Below, one piece after another: positions 28,130 to 36,993 of a stretch of DNA of 64,000 nucleotides (the first letter of the stretch is position 1; each line of letters opens with the position of its first letter). Source of the DNA: Paraburkholderia metrosideri (GTDB lineage Bacteria; Pseudomonadota; Gammaproteobacteria; Burkholderiales; Burkholderiaceae); the NCBI RefSeq assembly GCF_904848625.1, contig NZ_CAJHCP010000016.1, positions 62,001 to 126,000 of the forward strand. The letters run 5' to 3'. Made by a program: the position numbers and the translations under genes. A model generated the notes under the pieces. That model worked only from the letters and a program-made list of their open reading frames with translations. It made no database searches and was not told the DNA's origin.

Positions 28130-29269
28130 ATGGATCAGCAGGCGATCAGGACCGTCGAGTACGACCGGCCGCAAGCGCAAGGCACGACTTGCGGGGTCGG
28201 GCAGGCGTGGGCGAAGGTGCCCGACGTGCCGTCGGCGGAAGAAAAGCGGGCATTGAAGGCGCATATTCGCGCATTGCTCGAGCGCGAAAAAGCAGTGCTC
28301 GTCGCGCACTATTATGTCGACGCAGAATTGCAGGAACTGGCTGACGAAACCGGCGGTTGTGTAGCCGACTCGCTGGAAATGGCGCGTTTCGGGCGCGACC
28401 ATTCTGCGCAAACGCTAGTGGTGGCTGGCGTGCGCTTCATGGGCGAGACCGCGAAAATCCTGAGCCCGGACAAACGCATCCTCATGCCGGATCTCGACGC
28501 GACCTGCTCGCTCGATCTCGGCTGCCCCGTGGATGAATTCTCGGCTTTCTGCGACGCGCACCCCGATCGCACGGTGGTCGTGTATGCGAATACGAGTGCC
28601 GCAGTCAAGGCGCGCGCGGACTGGATGGTGACGTCGTCGATCGGACTGGAAATTGTCGCTGATCTGCATGCGCGTGGTGAAAAGATCATCTGGGCGCCGG
28701 ACCGGCATCTTGGCAGTTACATCCAGAACAAGACCGGCGCGGACATGCTGCTATGGCAGGGCTCGTGCCTCGTGCACGACGAATTCAAAGGCATCGAGCT
28801 CGACTTGCTGCGCGCCGAATATCCGGGCGCGAAAGTGTTGGTGCACCCGGAGTCGCCGGCAAATGTAGTTGAGCAGGCAGACGTAGTCGGCTCGACCACG
28901 CAACTCATCGACGCAGCGCAAAAACTCGATGCTACGCATTTCATCGTCGCGACCGATCTCGGCATTCTCCATAAGATGCAACTTGCCGCGCCCGGCAAGA
29001 CGCTGATCGCGGCGCCGACGGCCGGCAACAGTGCGACGTGCAAGAGTTGCGCGCATTGTCCGTGGATGGCTATGAACGGCCTGGCGAATCTGGCTGACGT
29101 ACTCGAGCGCGGCCACAACGAAATTTTCGTCGATCGTGCTATTGGCGAACGCGCGCGTCTGCCGATCGACCGGATGCTGGATTTTGCGGCGCGCCACAAG
29201 AAGCGCGTGCAGGCAAGCGGCGACCTCGCGCGCGACGCGCAACTTTATTCAAACGTGGGGGCAGCGTGA
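28130..29269 (+). CDS. nadA: Quinolinate synthase A
   Basis: A 379-residue [4Fe-4S] enzyme condensing iminoaspartate with dihydroxyacetone phosphate to quinolinate in NAD synthesis. Conserved Cys-containing segments are ATCSLDLGCP, GSCLVHDEF and CKSCAHCPWM, which together supply the three cluster ligands. AHYYVDAELQ is the N-terminal substrate-binding hallmark. GAGGAG precedes the ATG by four bases; the frame continues 45 codons upstream through the previous terminator and is not used. nadC follows with a TGATG junction. Confidence 0.97.
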   Translation: MDQQAIRTVEYDRPQAQGTTCGVGQAWAKVPDVPSAEEKRALKAHIRALLEREKAVLVAHYYVDAELQELADETGGCVADSLEMARFGRDHSAQTLVVAGVRFMGETAKILSPDKRILMPDLDATCSLDLGCPVDEFSAFCDAHPDRTVVVYANTSAAVKARADWMVTSSIGLEIVADLHARGEKIIWAPDRHLGSYIQNKTGADMLLWQGSCLVHDEFKGIELDLLRAEYPGAKVLVHPESPANVVEQADVVGSTTQLIDAAQKLDATHFIVATDLGILHKMQLAAPGKTLIAAPTAGNSATCKSCAHCPWMAMNGLANLADVLERGHNEIFVDRAIGERARLPIDRMLDFAARHKKRVQASGDLARDAQLYSNVGAA

Positions 29270-30180
29270 TGGGGGCAGTTGAAGGAGCGGTTGTGCACAA
29301 TCAATTCGACGCGGTCTCGCCACTGTTCGCAGAGATTCACGCGCAGTACGGCGTGGCATTCGACGCAGCGTTAGCGCGCAACGTCGCTGATGCACTGACC
29401 GAAGATGTCGGTTCAGGCGACCAGACGGGCCGGCTCGTCCCCGCCGACGATGTGCGCGCCGCACGCATCATCGTGCGTGAGGACGCTGTGCTGTGCGGCG
29501 TGCCGTGGTTCAACGCGGTGATGCATGCGGTCGATCCGCGTATCGACGTGCAGTGGCGTTACCGCGAAGGCGACCGGATGTCGGCGGACACGCCCGTTTG
29601 CGAATTACGCGGGCCGGTGCGCGCGCTGCTGACCGCTGAACGTAACGCGCTGAACTTCATGCAACTGTTGTCGGGCGTGGCGAGCGCAACACGCCGTTAT
29701 GTCGACGCAATCGCGCATACGCAAACCCGCGTTCTTGATACACGCAAGACGCTGCCCGGCTTGCGGCTCGCGCAGAAGTACGCGGTTCGGGTGGGCGGCG
29801 GGGCGAATCAGAGGCTCGCGCTGTACGACGGCATTCTCATCAAGGAAAACCACATCGCGGCGGCTGGCGGCGTGGGCGCGGCGATGGAGGCCGCCCTGGC
29901 ATTGAACGCGGGCGTGTCGATCCAGATTGAAGTCGAGACCCTAGAGCAACTGGAAATCGCGCTGGCGCATCGCGCGCAATCCGTTCTGCTGGACAATTTT
30001 TCGTTCGAAGCGATGCGCGACGCGGTTCGCATCACGGCGGGGCGCGCGGTGCTGGAAGTGTCTGGTGGCGTGAACTTCGACACCGTGCGCACGATCGCGG
30101 AAACGGGTGTTGATCGCGTATCGATTGGCGCGCTGACCAAAGACGTGCGAGCAACGGACTACTCGATGCGGATCGTCTGA
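29269..30180 (+). CDS. nadC: Nicotinate-nucleotide pyrophosphorylase (carboxylating)
   Basis: A 303-residue quinolinate phosphoribosyltransferase forming nicotinate mononucleotide. Family motifs include EDVGSGDQT, TAERNALNFMQLLSG, DTRKTLPGLR, GGANQRLALYDG, IKENH and the glycine-rich ending EVSGGVN. The ATG overlaps the nadA stop (TGATG). A GTG 24 nt downstream, at 29293, has a better ribosome-binding site (AAGGAG, 5-nt spacing) and would give 295 residues, close to the E. coli length; either start is possible. nadA and nadC form an operon. Confidence 0.96.
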   Translation: MGAVEGAVVHNQFDAVSPLFAEIHAQYGVAFDAALARNVADALTEDVGSGDQTGRLVPADDVRAARIIVREDAVLCGVPWFNAVMHAVDPRIDVQWRYREGDRMSADTPVCELRGPVRALLTAERNALNFMQLLSGVASATRRYVDAIAHTQTRVLDTRKTLPGLRLAQKYAVRVGGGANQRLALYDGILIKENHIAAAGGVGAAMEAALALNAGVSIQIEVETLEQLEIALAHRAQSVLLDNFSFEAMRDAVRITAGRAVLEVSGGVNFDTVRTIAETGVDRVSIGALTKDVRATDYSMRIV

Positions 30181-30215
30181 TCGTCGGGTTATAGACGGCA
30201 ATCAGCGTCAATGAG

Positions 30216-30252
30216 AAAGGCCATCGGCGAAGTCATTCGGCGATGGCCTTTT
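30216..30252. terminator. Bidirectional terminator between nadC and nadB
   Basis: AAAGGCCATCG and CGATGGCCTTT form an 11-bp stem with a 14-nt loop between the convergent stop codons. T-rich sequence follows on the plus strand. Confidence 0.85.
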
Positions 30253-30275
30253 GTTTTAGCTCAAACTCACCGCAT

Positions 30276-31874
30276 TCATACGTTGCGATTGCGCACGTAT
30301 TCCGGCGACAGAACCGTCGGCAGCGCTTTGGGCAATGTTGCGGGCCAGTCGCGGCTGAAGTGCAGGCCGCGGCTTTCGCGCCGCGAGCGCGCCCCTTCCA
30401 CAATCAGCGACGCCACGTCGACCAGATTGCGTAACTCAAGGAGATCGCGGCTCACCTTGAAATTTGCGTAATACTCGTGAATCTCGTCCCGCAGCAGTGT
30501 AAGCCGATGTTTCGCACGCGCGAGCCGCTTGTCGGTACGCACGATACCCACGTAATTCCACATCAGCCGGCGCAGTTCGTCCCAGTTGTGGGCGACCACG
30601 ACTTCTTCGTCCGGATCGGACACACGACTTTCGTCCCAATCGGGCAGCGGCGCATGGACGGCAGCGCTGAAGCCTTCCTGTTCAATGGCCTGCGCAGCGG
30701 AGCGCCCAATCACGAGGCATTCCAGCAGCGAGTTGCTGGCCAGCCGATTCGCGCCGTGCAACCCGGTGCATGAGGTCTCGCCCACGGCATACAAACCTGC
30801 AAGATCGGTGCGCCCAGCCAGATCGGTGACCACGCCGCCGCACGTATAGTGCGCGGCCGGCACGACCGGGATTGGCTCTTTGGTGATGTCGATGCCGAAC
30901 TCCAGACAGCGCGCGAGAATTGTCGGGAAATGTTCGCGCAAGAATTCGGGCGGTTGATGGCTAATGTCGAGGTACACGCAATCGATGCCGCGCTTCTTGA
31001 TCTCGAAGTCGATTGCTCGCGCGACGATGTCGCGCGGCGCAAGTTCGGCGCGTTCGTCGTGTTGCGGCATGAAACGCGTGCCGTCGGGCAGTTTCAGGAT
31101 GCCGCCTTCACCGCGTACTGCTTCCGAAATCAGGAACGACCCCGCGTACGGGTGGAACAGGCAGGTGGGATGGAACTGGATGAATTCCATGTTCGATACG
31201 CGGCATCCGGCCCGCCAGGCCATCGCGATGCCATCGCCCGTCGCGGTATCGGGATTCGTGGTGTAGAGATAGACCTTCCCGGCGCCCCCGGTAGCGAGCA
31301 CGGTATGCGGCGCCTCAATGGTCACGGTGCGTCCGCTCTGCAGGTCGAGTGCGTAAAGACCGTGGCAGCGTCGGCCAGGCAAGCCGAGGCGGTCGGACGT
31401 AATGAGGTCGATCGCGTAGTGATCTTCAAGCAGGGTGATGTTCGGATGGCGGCGCACGCGCTCGCTGAGCGTCGTGACCACTGCGTGGCCGGTCGCGTCT
31501 GCTGCATGAATGATCCGCCGGTGACTATGGCCACCTTCGCGCGTTAGATGAAAGCCCAGTTCTGCGGCGTCGTCTTTGGTGAACGGGACACCTTGCTCGA
31601 TTAGCCATTCAATTGCAGAGCGCCCGTGCTCGACGATGAAACGTGTTGCCGCCTCGTCACACAAACCGCCGCCAGCAATCAGCGTATCGCGTACGTGATT
31701 TTCGATGCTGTCTGCCGAGTCCAAAACTGCTGCGATGCCGCCTTGCGCCCAGTCGCTCGCACCTTCGTTCATCGATCGCTTGGCGACCACCGCAACCCGT
31801 CGTGTCTCGGCGAGATTGAGCGCGACGCTCAGGCCAGCCAAACCGCTCCCGACAATCGCCACATCGAATTCCAT
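30276..31874 (-). CDS. nadB: L-aspartate oxidase
   Basis: A 532-residue flavoprotein oxidising L-aspartate to iminoaspartate, the substrate of NadA. The N-terminal FAD site GSGLAGLSVAL begins at residue 9. Further hallmarks are SDWAQGGIAA, the GHSHRRIIHA active-site segment, ATGGAGKVY, FIQFHPT, RGEGG and HYTCGGV. The C-terminal helical domain holds the conserved WNYVGI. It is encoded convergently to nadA-nadC, so all three NAD de novo steps are within 4 kb. Length is typical. Confidence 0.97.
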   Translation of the reverse strand: MEFDVAIVGSGLAGLSVALNLAETRRVAVVAKRSMNEGASDWAQGGIAAVLDSADSIENHVRDTLIAGGGLCDEAATRFIVEHGRSAIEWLIEQGVPFTKDDAAELGFHLTREGGHSHRRIIHAADATGHAVVTTLSERVRRHPNITLLEDHYAIDLITSDRLGLPGRRCHGLYALDLQSGRTVTIEAPHTVLATGGAGKVYLYTTNPDTATGDGIAMAWRAGCRVSNMEFIQFHPTCLFHPYAGSFLISEAVRGEGGILKLPDGTRFMPQHDERAELAPRDIVARAIDFEIKKRGIDCVYLDISHQPPEFLREHFPTILARCLEFGIDITKEPIPVVPAAHYTCGGVVTDLAGRTDLAGLYAVGETSCTGLHGANRLASNSLLECLVIGRSAAQAIEQEGFSAAVHAPLPDWDESRVSDPDEEVVVAHNWDELRRLMWNYVGIVRTDKRLARAKHRLTLLRDEIHEYYANFKVSRDLLELRNLVDVASLIVEGARSRRESRGLHFSRDWPATLPKALPTVLSPEYVRNRNV

Positions 31875-32046
31875 TACTTACATCTCCGTCTATCGTTTTG
31901 TCATGACGGCGTGCTGAGTGCTCGCCGCTAAAACGAGAAAGGATACGCGTCGCGACGTCCGAGCGAAAGCTGGCTGAACGGGATAAGACCGTTGAAGTGT
32001 TGAGGGGAGGGGGCGCGTAAGCAGCGGAACCGCTTGTAGAAAACAA

Positions 32047-32074
32047 AAAAGCCTCGCATAAATGCGAGGCTTTT
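32047..32074 (-). terminator. Intrinsic terminator of rpmBG
   Basis: AAAAGCCTCGCAT and ATGCGAGGCTTTT form a 13-bp stem with a short loop. On the minus strand T residues follow; it lies about 40 nt past rpmG. Confidence 0.92.
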
Positions 32075-32112
32075 CTTCCGTGACTTTTGCCTTCGTCCGG
32101 CTGAAACCAAGA

Positions 32113-32280
32113 TTATTTAATCTTGGTTTCCTTGTAGTCAACGTGCTTACGGACGACCGGATCAAATTTCTTGATCAGCATCTTTTCCGGCATGTTGCGT
32201 TTGTTCTTCGTCGTCGTGTAGAAGTGACCCGTGCCTGCGGTCGATTCCAGCTTGATCTTGTCGCGTGCGCCTTTCGCCAT
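32113..32280 (-). CDS. rpmG: 50S ribosomal protein L33
   Basis: A 55-residue ribosomal protein beginning MAKGARDKIKLEST and ending KETKIK. Segments GTGHFYTTTKNKR and FDPVVRKHV are diagnostic of L33. There are no zinc-binding cysteines, so it is the C-minus (zinc-independent) form. It lies 10 nt downstream of rpmB with GGAG just before the ATG; the two are co-transcribed. Confidence 0.97.
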   Translation of the reverse strand: MAKGARDKIKLESTAGTGHFYTTTKNKRNMPEKMLIKKFDPVVRKHVDYKETKIK

Positions 32281-32290
32281 GATTTACTCC

Positions 32291-32524
32291 TTAGGCTTCA
32301 CCGCGTGCGCGCAGATCTGCGAGCACAGCGTCGATACCGTTCTTGTCGATCAAGCGCAGACCGGCGTTCGAAATGCGCAGACGCACGAAACGGTTTTCGC
32401 TTTCCACCCAGATACGGCGGCTTTGCAGGTTCGGCAGGAACCGGCGCTTGGTTTTGTTGTTCGCGTGGGAAACGTTGTTGCCGCTCATCGGCGCTTTCCC
32501 AGTTACTTGGCATACGCGTGCCAT
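32291..32524 (-). CDS. rpmB: 50S ribosomal protein L28
   Basis: A 77-residue ribosomal protein. MARVCQVTGKAPMSGNNVSHA at the N-terminus and RRFLPNLQSRRIW are diagnostic. It lacks the CxxC pair of zinc-type L28 proteins, consistent with the zinc-independent L33 next to it. AGGAG precedes the ATG. It heads the rpmB-rpmG pair, with radC upstream in the same orientation. Confidence 0.97.
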   Translation of the reverse strand: MARVCQVTGKAPMSGNNVSHANNKTKRRFLPNLQSRRIWVESENRFVRLRISNAGLRLIDKNGIDAVLADLRARGEA

Positions 32525-32674
32525 GAGAGCACTCCTAATACGCTAATTCTGAGTTCGAACGCCGTGAAAGTTTCCCGAAAAGAGCCGCGCTTAAGTGTGA
32601 GAACTAGAGACGCTTGACCTTTCCGGAACGCCTTAATGGCTTCGGAACAGGGGGTTGGAAATAGGCAAACCGGA

Positions 32675-32704
32675 ATTATAGCGGAAAAAAAGCCGCAAAA
32701 TCAA
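32675..32704 (-). promoter_or_regulatory. Putative rpmBG promoter
   Basis: On the minus strand TTGATT-N18-TATAAT, the best -10 match near these genes. It predicts an untranslated leader of about 145 nt before rpmB. Confidence 0.6.
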
Positions 32705-32762
32705 ACCTTATTTGCGATGCCGGACACGACGATATCGAGCGCTGGCCCTGGTTCGGCCTCTG

Positions 32763-33545
32763 TCATGGCCAGCCGGCGCGGGCGAACGAGTAAACGTTGT
32801 CGGCGCCGATCACCAGATGATCGACCAACTGCACGTCGATCAACGCGAGCGCGTCGCGCAGCGTGTGCGTCAGGCGGCAATCGCTCGCGCTGGGCTGCAC
32901 GGCGCCGGAAGGGTGGTTATGCGCGACGATCAGGCTGGCTGCATTGAGGCAGAGTGCGCGCCGCACGATTTCGCGCGGATATACCGCCATGCGCGTGAGC
33001 GTGCCCTGCGCGCTTTCCTCGCATCGTATCAGTCGATGCCGGGCGTCGAGAAAAAGCGAAACGAAAACCTCTTGCGGACGCCCGCCGATCAGCAGGCGAA
33101 GGTAGTTCTCGACGTCTTCAGGGGAATTCATCAGCGTGCGTTTGCGCATTTTGTCGACCAGCGAGCGGCGCGCCATTTCCATGATCGCGAGCAGTTGCGC
33201 CTTTTTCGCCGGCCCCATGCCGCGGATGCCGTCGAAATCCGTGTAAGTCGCGTCGAGCATGGTGCGCAGCGAGCCAAAACGGTCGAGCAATGCCTGCGCG
33301 ATGCTGAAAACGTCCCGATCAGGCAGGCCCGAGCCGAGTATCAGCGCGATCATCTCGGCGTCGGACAGCACGCCGGGCCCCTGCTTGATCAGGCGCTCGC
33401 GGGGCATGTCGTTTTTAAGCCATCTCCCGCGTAGCAGGGATGCCTTCTTTGGCGTCCGGGGCGGCGGCTGTTGTGGCGGCGGTAACGCCCGCGGAAAAAC
33501 CGCGTCCACCGGCGCTTCGTCGATCGTACCGACGTGATCGTGCAT
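32763..33545 (-). CDS. radC: RadC family (JAB/MPN domain) protein
   Basis: A 260-residue protein of the RadC/YicR family. The helix-hairpin-helix region (FDGIRGMGPAKKAQL) is followed by the metalloprotease-like MPN domain with AHNHPSGAVQPSASD, giving H-x-H-x7-S-x2-D. Despite the name, a DNA-repair role is not established. The start MHDHVGT is preceded by GGAGGAG; the upstream ATG (27 nt earlier) would put that sequence inside the coding region. An unusual Pro-rich stretch (residues 22-31) lies before the conserved part. Confidence 0.9.
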   Translation of the reverse strand: MHDHVGTIDEAPVDAVFPRALPPPQQPPPRTPKKASLLRGRWLKNDMPRERLIKQGPGVLSDAEMIALILGSGLPDRDVFSIAQALLDRFGSLRTMLDATYTDFDGIRGMGPAKKAQLLAIMEMARRSLVDKMRKRTLMNSPEDVENYLRLLIGGRPQEVFVSLFLDARHRLIRCEESAQGTLTRMAVYPREIVRRALCLNAASLIVAHNHPSGAVQPSASDCRLTHTLRDALALIDVQLVDHLVIGADNVYSFARAGWP

Positions 33546-33643
33546 ATATATAGACTCCTCCGCTTTGGGCATGGCTGCCGCGCAATGCCGCGGTCATGCC
33601 CCTACGCGCGCGACGGACCCAAGCCGCCGCCCGCTATGTGGCT

Positions 33644-33649
33644 TACAAT
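33644..33649 (+). promoter_or_regulatory. Putative -10 element of fkpB-ispH
   Basis: TACAAT about 95 nt upstream of the fkpB ATG in the radC-fkpB divergent gap. No clear -35 is visible, so this is tentative. Confidence 0.3.
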
Positions 33650-33744
33650 AGGCGCTTTGCGCACGGCACCCCGACGGTTTGCCACACGCGTCGACTGCGC
33701 CAGCGGCGCACGCGTGCAGCGCGCTTCGACCGAGCGAGCATTGC

Positions 33745-34200
33745 ATGAGCATCATCGACATTTCCGAAGTGAAAGCGGGTTCACACGTGACGCTTCACTA
33801 CCGGCTTTCCCTTGCCGATGGCGCCGAAGTCATCAATACCTTCAACGACAAGCCGGCTACGCTGCTGCTCGGCGCCGGTCAACTGGCGCCGCCGCTGGAA
33901 GACATTTTGCTGGGTTTGAAGGTCGGCCACCATTCGACCTTTCAGCTAGCGCCGGGTCAGGCGTTTGGTCCGCGCAATCCGGAGCTGATCCAGCGTGTGT
34001 CGCTGGCCACGCTGCGCGAAAACAGCATGATCGGAGAGGATTTTTCGCCGGGCGATCTGGTCGAATTCAACGCGCCGGGTGGCGGCCGCTACGCTGGCGT
34101 GCTGAAAGAAGTCGGCGAGACCTCCGCGCTGTTCGATTTCAACCATCCGCTTGCCGGCCAGGCGCTGGCGTTTGAAGTGAAAATCATCGGGATTCTGTAA
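33745..34200 (+). CDS. fkpB: FKBP-type peptidyl-prolyl isomerase, SlpA/FkpB type
   Basis: A 151-residue proline isomerase with an inserted chaperone (IF) domain. The FKBP half shows VTLHYRLSLADG and the segment GAGQLAPPLEDILLGL. PGQAFGPRNPELIQ marks the IF domain, and NHPLAGQALAFEVKI is the C-terminal hallmark. It is two bases upstream of ispH, the pairing (fkpB-ispH) common in proteobacteria. The ribosome-binding site is weak; the longer upstream frame does not look like the family. Confidence 0.93.
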   Translation: MSIIDISEVKAGSHVTLHYRLSLADGAEVINTFNDKPATLLLGAGQLAPPLEDILLGLKVGHHSTFQLAPGQAFGPRNPELIQRVSLATLRENSMIGEDFSPGDLVEFNAPGGGRYAGVLKEVGETSALFDFNHPLAGQALAFEVKIIGIL

Positions 34201-34202
34201 AC

Positions 34203-35162
34203 ATGAGCATCACGGATACGACCCTTGCCGAAACCGAGATCCTGCTGGCGCAGCCGCGCGGGTTCTGCGCCGGCGTCGATCGAGCTATCGAGATCGTCGA
34301 GCGCGCCATCAAGCTGCATGGTTCCCCTATCTACGTGCGCCACGAAATCGTCCATAACGCATACGTGGTCGAAGATCTGCGCAAGAAGGGCGCGATTTTT
34401 ATCGAACGGCTCGAAGAAGTGCCGGCCGGCAACACGGTGATTTTCAGCGCGCATGGCGTGTCGAAGGCGGTGCGTTCGGAAGCCGAATCGCGCGGTCTGC
34501 GCGTGTACGACGCCACGTGTCCGCTGGTGACCAAGGTCCATATCGAAGTCGCGAAGATGCGCCAGGACGGTTTCGACATCGTCATGATCGGCCACAAAGG
34601 TCACCCGGAAGTCGAGGGCACCATGGGGCAGGCGGGCGAGGGCATGCATCTGGTCGAAGACATCGAAGACGTGCTGGCTTTGCAACTGGCCGACCCCGAG
34701 CGGATCGCGTTCGTCACGCAAACCACCTTGTCAGTCGACGACGCCGCGCAGATCATCGGTGCGTTGAAAGCCAAATACCCGTCCATCCGCGAGCCGAAGA
34801 AGCAGGACATCTGCTACGCCACGCAAAATCGCCAGGACGCCGTGAAGTTCATGGCGCCGCAGTGCGATGTGGTGATCGTGGTCGGCAGCCCGAACAGCTC
34901 GAACTCCAACCGTCTGCGCGAGCTGGCCGAAAAACTCGGCGTGCCTGCCTATATGGTGGATTCGCCCGATCAGATCGATCCGGTCTGGGTCGAAGGCAAG
35001 CGCCGCATTGGTGTCACCGCGGGCGCGTCGGCGCCGGAGGTGCTGGCGCAGGCAGTGATCGCCCGTTTGCGTGAGCTGGGCGTGCGCAATGTTCGCGCGC
35101 TCGAAGGCATCGAAGAAAACATCGCGTTTCCGTTGCCGCGCGGGTTGGGTCTCCCAGCCTGA
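34203..35162 (+). CDS. ispH: 4-hydroxy-3-methylbut-2-enyl diphosphate reductase
   Basis: A 319-residue iron-sulfur enzyme, last step of the MEP isoprenoid pathway, giving IPP and DMAPP. The three cluster cysteines are C22 (PRGFCAGVDRA), C106 (YDATCPLV) and C204 (QDICYATQ). The conserved His residues lie in VRHEIVHN and HKGHPEVEG, and the glutamate segment in EGTMGQ. GSPNSSNSNRL binds the diphosphate. Normal length. A terminator follows. Confidence 0.97.
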   Translation: MSITDTTLAETEILLAQPRGFCAGVDRAIEIVERAIKLHGSPIYVRHEIVHNAYVVEDLRKKGAIFIERLEEVPAGNTVIFSAHGVSKAVRSEAESRGLRVYDATCPLVTKVHIEVAKMRQDGFDIVMIGHKGHPEVEGTMGQAGEGMHLVEDIEDVLALQLADPERIAFVTQTTLSVDDAAQIIGALKAKYPSIREPKKQDICYATQNRQDAVKFMAPQCDVVIVVGSPNSSNSNRLRELAEKLGVPAYMVDSPDQIDPVWVEGKRRIGVTAGASAPEVLAQAVIARLRELGVRNVRALEGIEENIAFPLPRGLGLPA

Positions 35163-35197
35163 GTTTGTCGCCTGACAATCAGCTAACGAAACTGAAA

Positions 35198-35227
35198 GAA
35201 AAGCGCGCCTTAGGGTGCGCTTTTTTT
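35198..35227 (+). terminator. Intrinsic terminator of fkpB-ispH
   Basis: AAAGCGCGCC pairs with GGTGCGCTTT around TTAG, followed by a run of T residues. It lies about 35 nt past the ispH stop. Confidence 0.9.
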
Positions 35228-35543
35228 ATGTCCGTAATTTGGCAAACGCACAATAAATAAAGTGCCAGATCATCGGGCAATGCCGGTTTGAGTGTCCTTG
35301 CGCACAAATTATTTTGAACCGGCATTCAATTTTTTATCAAATTTCCATTGATCGGTCCCCGTTTTATGGCGACTAAATGAGTTGCAGTGATTTTTGACGC
35401 ACTAAAATAGTGCGCAGGCTTTGATTAGTATGGAAACGTAATACTTAACGCAAAGCGCGGTGCAATCGGCTGTTGCGCCAATTCGCTGCAACACTTGATG
35501 CGACTGGGTTCAACGGTGGTGCAACTGATGCACGAAAAATAGT

Positions 35544-35558
35544 CGCAACCGGGTTGCG
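35544..35558. promoter_or_regulatory. GCAACC/GGTTGC palindrome upstream of livJ
   Basis: A perfect 7+1+7 inverted repeat, CGCAACC-G-GGTTGCG, about 70 bp upstream of the promoter candidate. A related repeat lies between livJ and livH. It may be an operator; the regulator is unknown. Confidence 0.35.
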
Positions 35559-35624
35559 CCTATTTGGGAAATAAGCTTCCAAAATAAGGTTGCAATGCAG
35601 GAAAACCCTGTCGTTTCAACAATA

Positions 35625-35652
35625 TTGCCCATCGCAAAATTGGAGTTACAAT
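35625..35652 (+). promoter_or_regulatory. Putative livJ promoter
   Basis: TTGCCC-N16-TACAAT, placing a start site about 60 nt before the livJ ATG. Confidence 0.45.
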
Positions 35653-35717
35653 GCGCGCGTTCTCAAGGCCTTAAGGTCCCGAACAATGGATTTTGCAAGG
35701 CGCGGGAGACCTACTTA

Positions 35718-36920
35718 ATGCGAGTCAAGTTTGCTTACGCTGTGTCCATCGCGGCCGCGGTTGCGATGTTGACCGCGTGCGGCAAGAAACAGGATGGTGA
35801 GGCGGGAGCGGGAGCATCGGCGGCTGTGGTGGCATCGGCGCCGGCAACTGAAGAAGCGACCGTCGTCAGGATTGGTCATGCGGCCCCTTTGACGGGCGGT
35901 ATCGCCCATCTGGGGAAAGACAATGAAAACGGCGCGCGTCTCGCGGTCGAGGAAATCAACAAACAGGGTTTGACGATCGACGGCCACAAGATCCAGCTTG
36001 AGCTCGATGCGCAAGACGACGCGGCAGACCCGAAAACGGGCACCGCGGTCGCGCAGAAGCTCGTTGACGATCACGTGGTCGCGGTAGTCGGGCATCTGAA
36101 CTCGGGCGTATCGATCCCGGCGTCGAAGATTTATAGCGATGCGAGCATCGTGCAGATCTCGCCGTCGTCGACCAACCCTGCGTATACACAACAGGGGTTC
36201 AAGACGACCTACCGGGTCGTCGCGACCGACGCACAACAGGGGCCGGCGCTCGCCAATTACGCCACGAAGGCGCTGGGCGCCAAACGCATCGCGATCGTCG
36301 ACGATGCAACCGCCTACGGTAAGGGGCTCGCGGATGAATTCGCGAAGACCGTAGAAGCGAGCGGGGCGAAGGTCGTCGCACGGGAGGCGACGAACGACAA
36401 GGCCACGGATTTCCGGGCCATCCTCACGAAGATCAAGAGTGTTCGGCCGGACGTGATCATGTTCGGCGGCATGGACGCGACGGGCGGGCCGTTCACCAAA
36501 CAGGCGGCGGCGCTCGGTATCAGGGCAAAAATCCTTGGCGGCGACGGCGTGTGTACCGACAAGGTGGGTGAGCTGGCGGGAACCGCCGTGCAAAACCTGG
36601 TCTGTTCGGAAGCAGGACTCGCGCTTTCGAAAATGGACAAGGGAGCGGACTTCGAGCAGAAGTACGAGGACCGTTTCCACACGCCGGTGCAGATTTACGC
36701 GCCGTTCACGTATGACGCTGTGTACGTGATCGTCGATGCAATGAAGCGCGCTAATTCGATCGAGGCGCCCAAGGTGCTGGCTGCGATGCCGTCGACCGAC
36801 TACAACGGGGTAATCGGTCACATCGCGTTCGACGACAAGGGTGATTTGAAAGAGGGCGCCATTACGCTTTACGACTTCAAGGACGGCAAGAAATCCGTTC
36901 TCGACGTGGTGAAGATGTGA
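35718..36920 (+). CDS. Branched-chain amino acid ABC transporter substrate-binding protein (predicted lipoprotein)
   Basis: A 400-residue type I periplasmic-binding protein (LivJ/LivK-type) for Leu/Ile/Val or related amino acids. The signal peptide ends in a lipobox LTAC with Cys21, so it is probably membrane-anchored, unlike soluble E. coli LivJ. A short Ala/Gly/Glu linker precedes the mature domain, which begins VVRIGHAAPLTGG. The ligand-site segment SPSSTNPAYTQQG and YAPFTYDAVYV are family hallmarks. GGGAG precedes the ATG by 8-9 nt. A strong terminator separates it from livHMGF, allowing excess binding protein. Confidence 0.94.
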   Translation: MRVKFAYAVSIAAAVAMLTACGKKQDGEAGAGASAAVVASAPATEEATVVRIGHAAPLTGGIAHLGKDNENGARLAVEEINKQGLTIDGHKIQLELDAQDDAADPKTGTAVAQKLVDDHVVAVVGHLNSGVSIPASKIYSDASIVQISPSSTNPAYTQQGFKTTYRVVATDAQQGPALANYATKALGAKRIAIVDDATAYGKGLADEFAKTVEASGAKVVAREATNDKATDFRAILTKIKSVRPDVIMFGGMDATGGPFTKQAAALGIRAKILGGDGVCTDKVGELAGTAVQNLVCSEAGLALSKMDKGADFEQKYEDRFHTPVQIYAPFTYDAVYVIVDAMKRANSIEAPKVLAAMPSTDYNGVIGHIAFDDKGDLKEGAITLYDFKDGKKSVLDVVKM

Positions 36921-36939
36921 TGACGGGACGTTCAGCCTG

Positions 36940-36973
36940 ACGGCACCGAAACCACCCAACGGTGCCGTTTTTG
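36940..36973 (+). terminator. Intrinsic terminator after the livJ-type gene
   Basis: ACGGCACCG and CGGTGCCGT form a 9-bp stem with an 11-nt loop followed by TTTT. It lies 20 nt past the stop codon and before livH. Confidence 0.85.
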
Positions 36974-36993
36974 CATCCGCTTAAGGCGAGCTG

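Larger units (their letters stand above)
35163..35717. other. Long leader region upstream of livJ
   Basis: No gene is supported. After the ispH terminator it is AT-rich. It contains a long-loop inverted repeat AATGCCGGTT/AACCGGCATT (35279-35325) followed by T6, and many GCAAC/GTTGC motifs between 35460 and 35600. These include the perfect palindrome CGCAACC-G-GGTTGCG at 35544-35558. A promoter candidate sits near the right end. Confidence 0.55.

Noticed and set aside
35595..35717. N-terminal 41-residue extension of the livJ-type protein
   Set aside because: It would bury a normal lipoprotein signal peptide, and it spans the promoter candidate.
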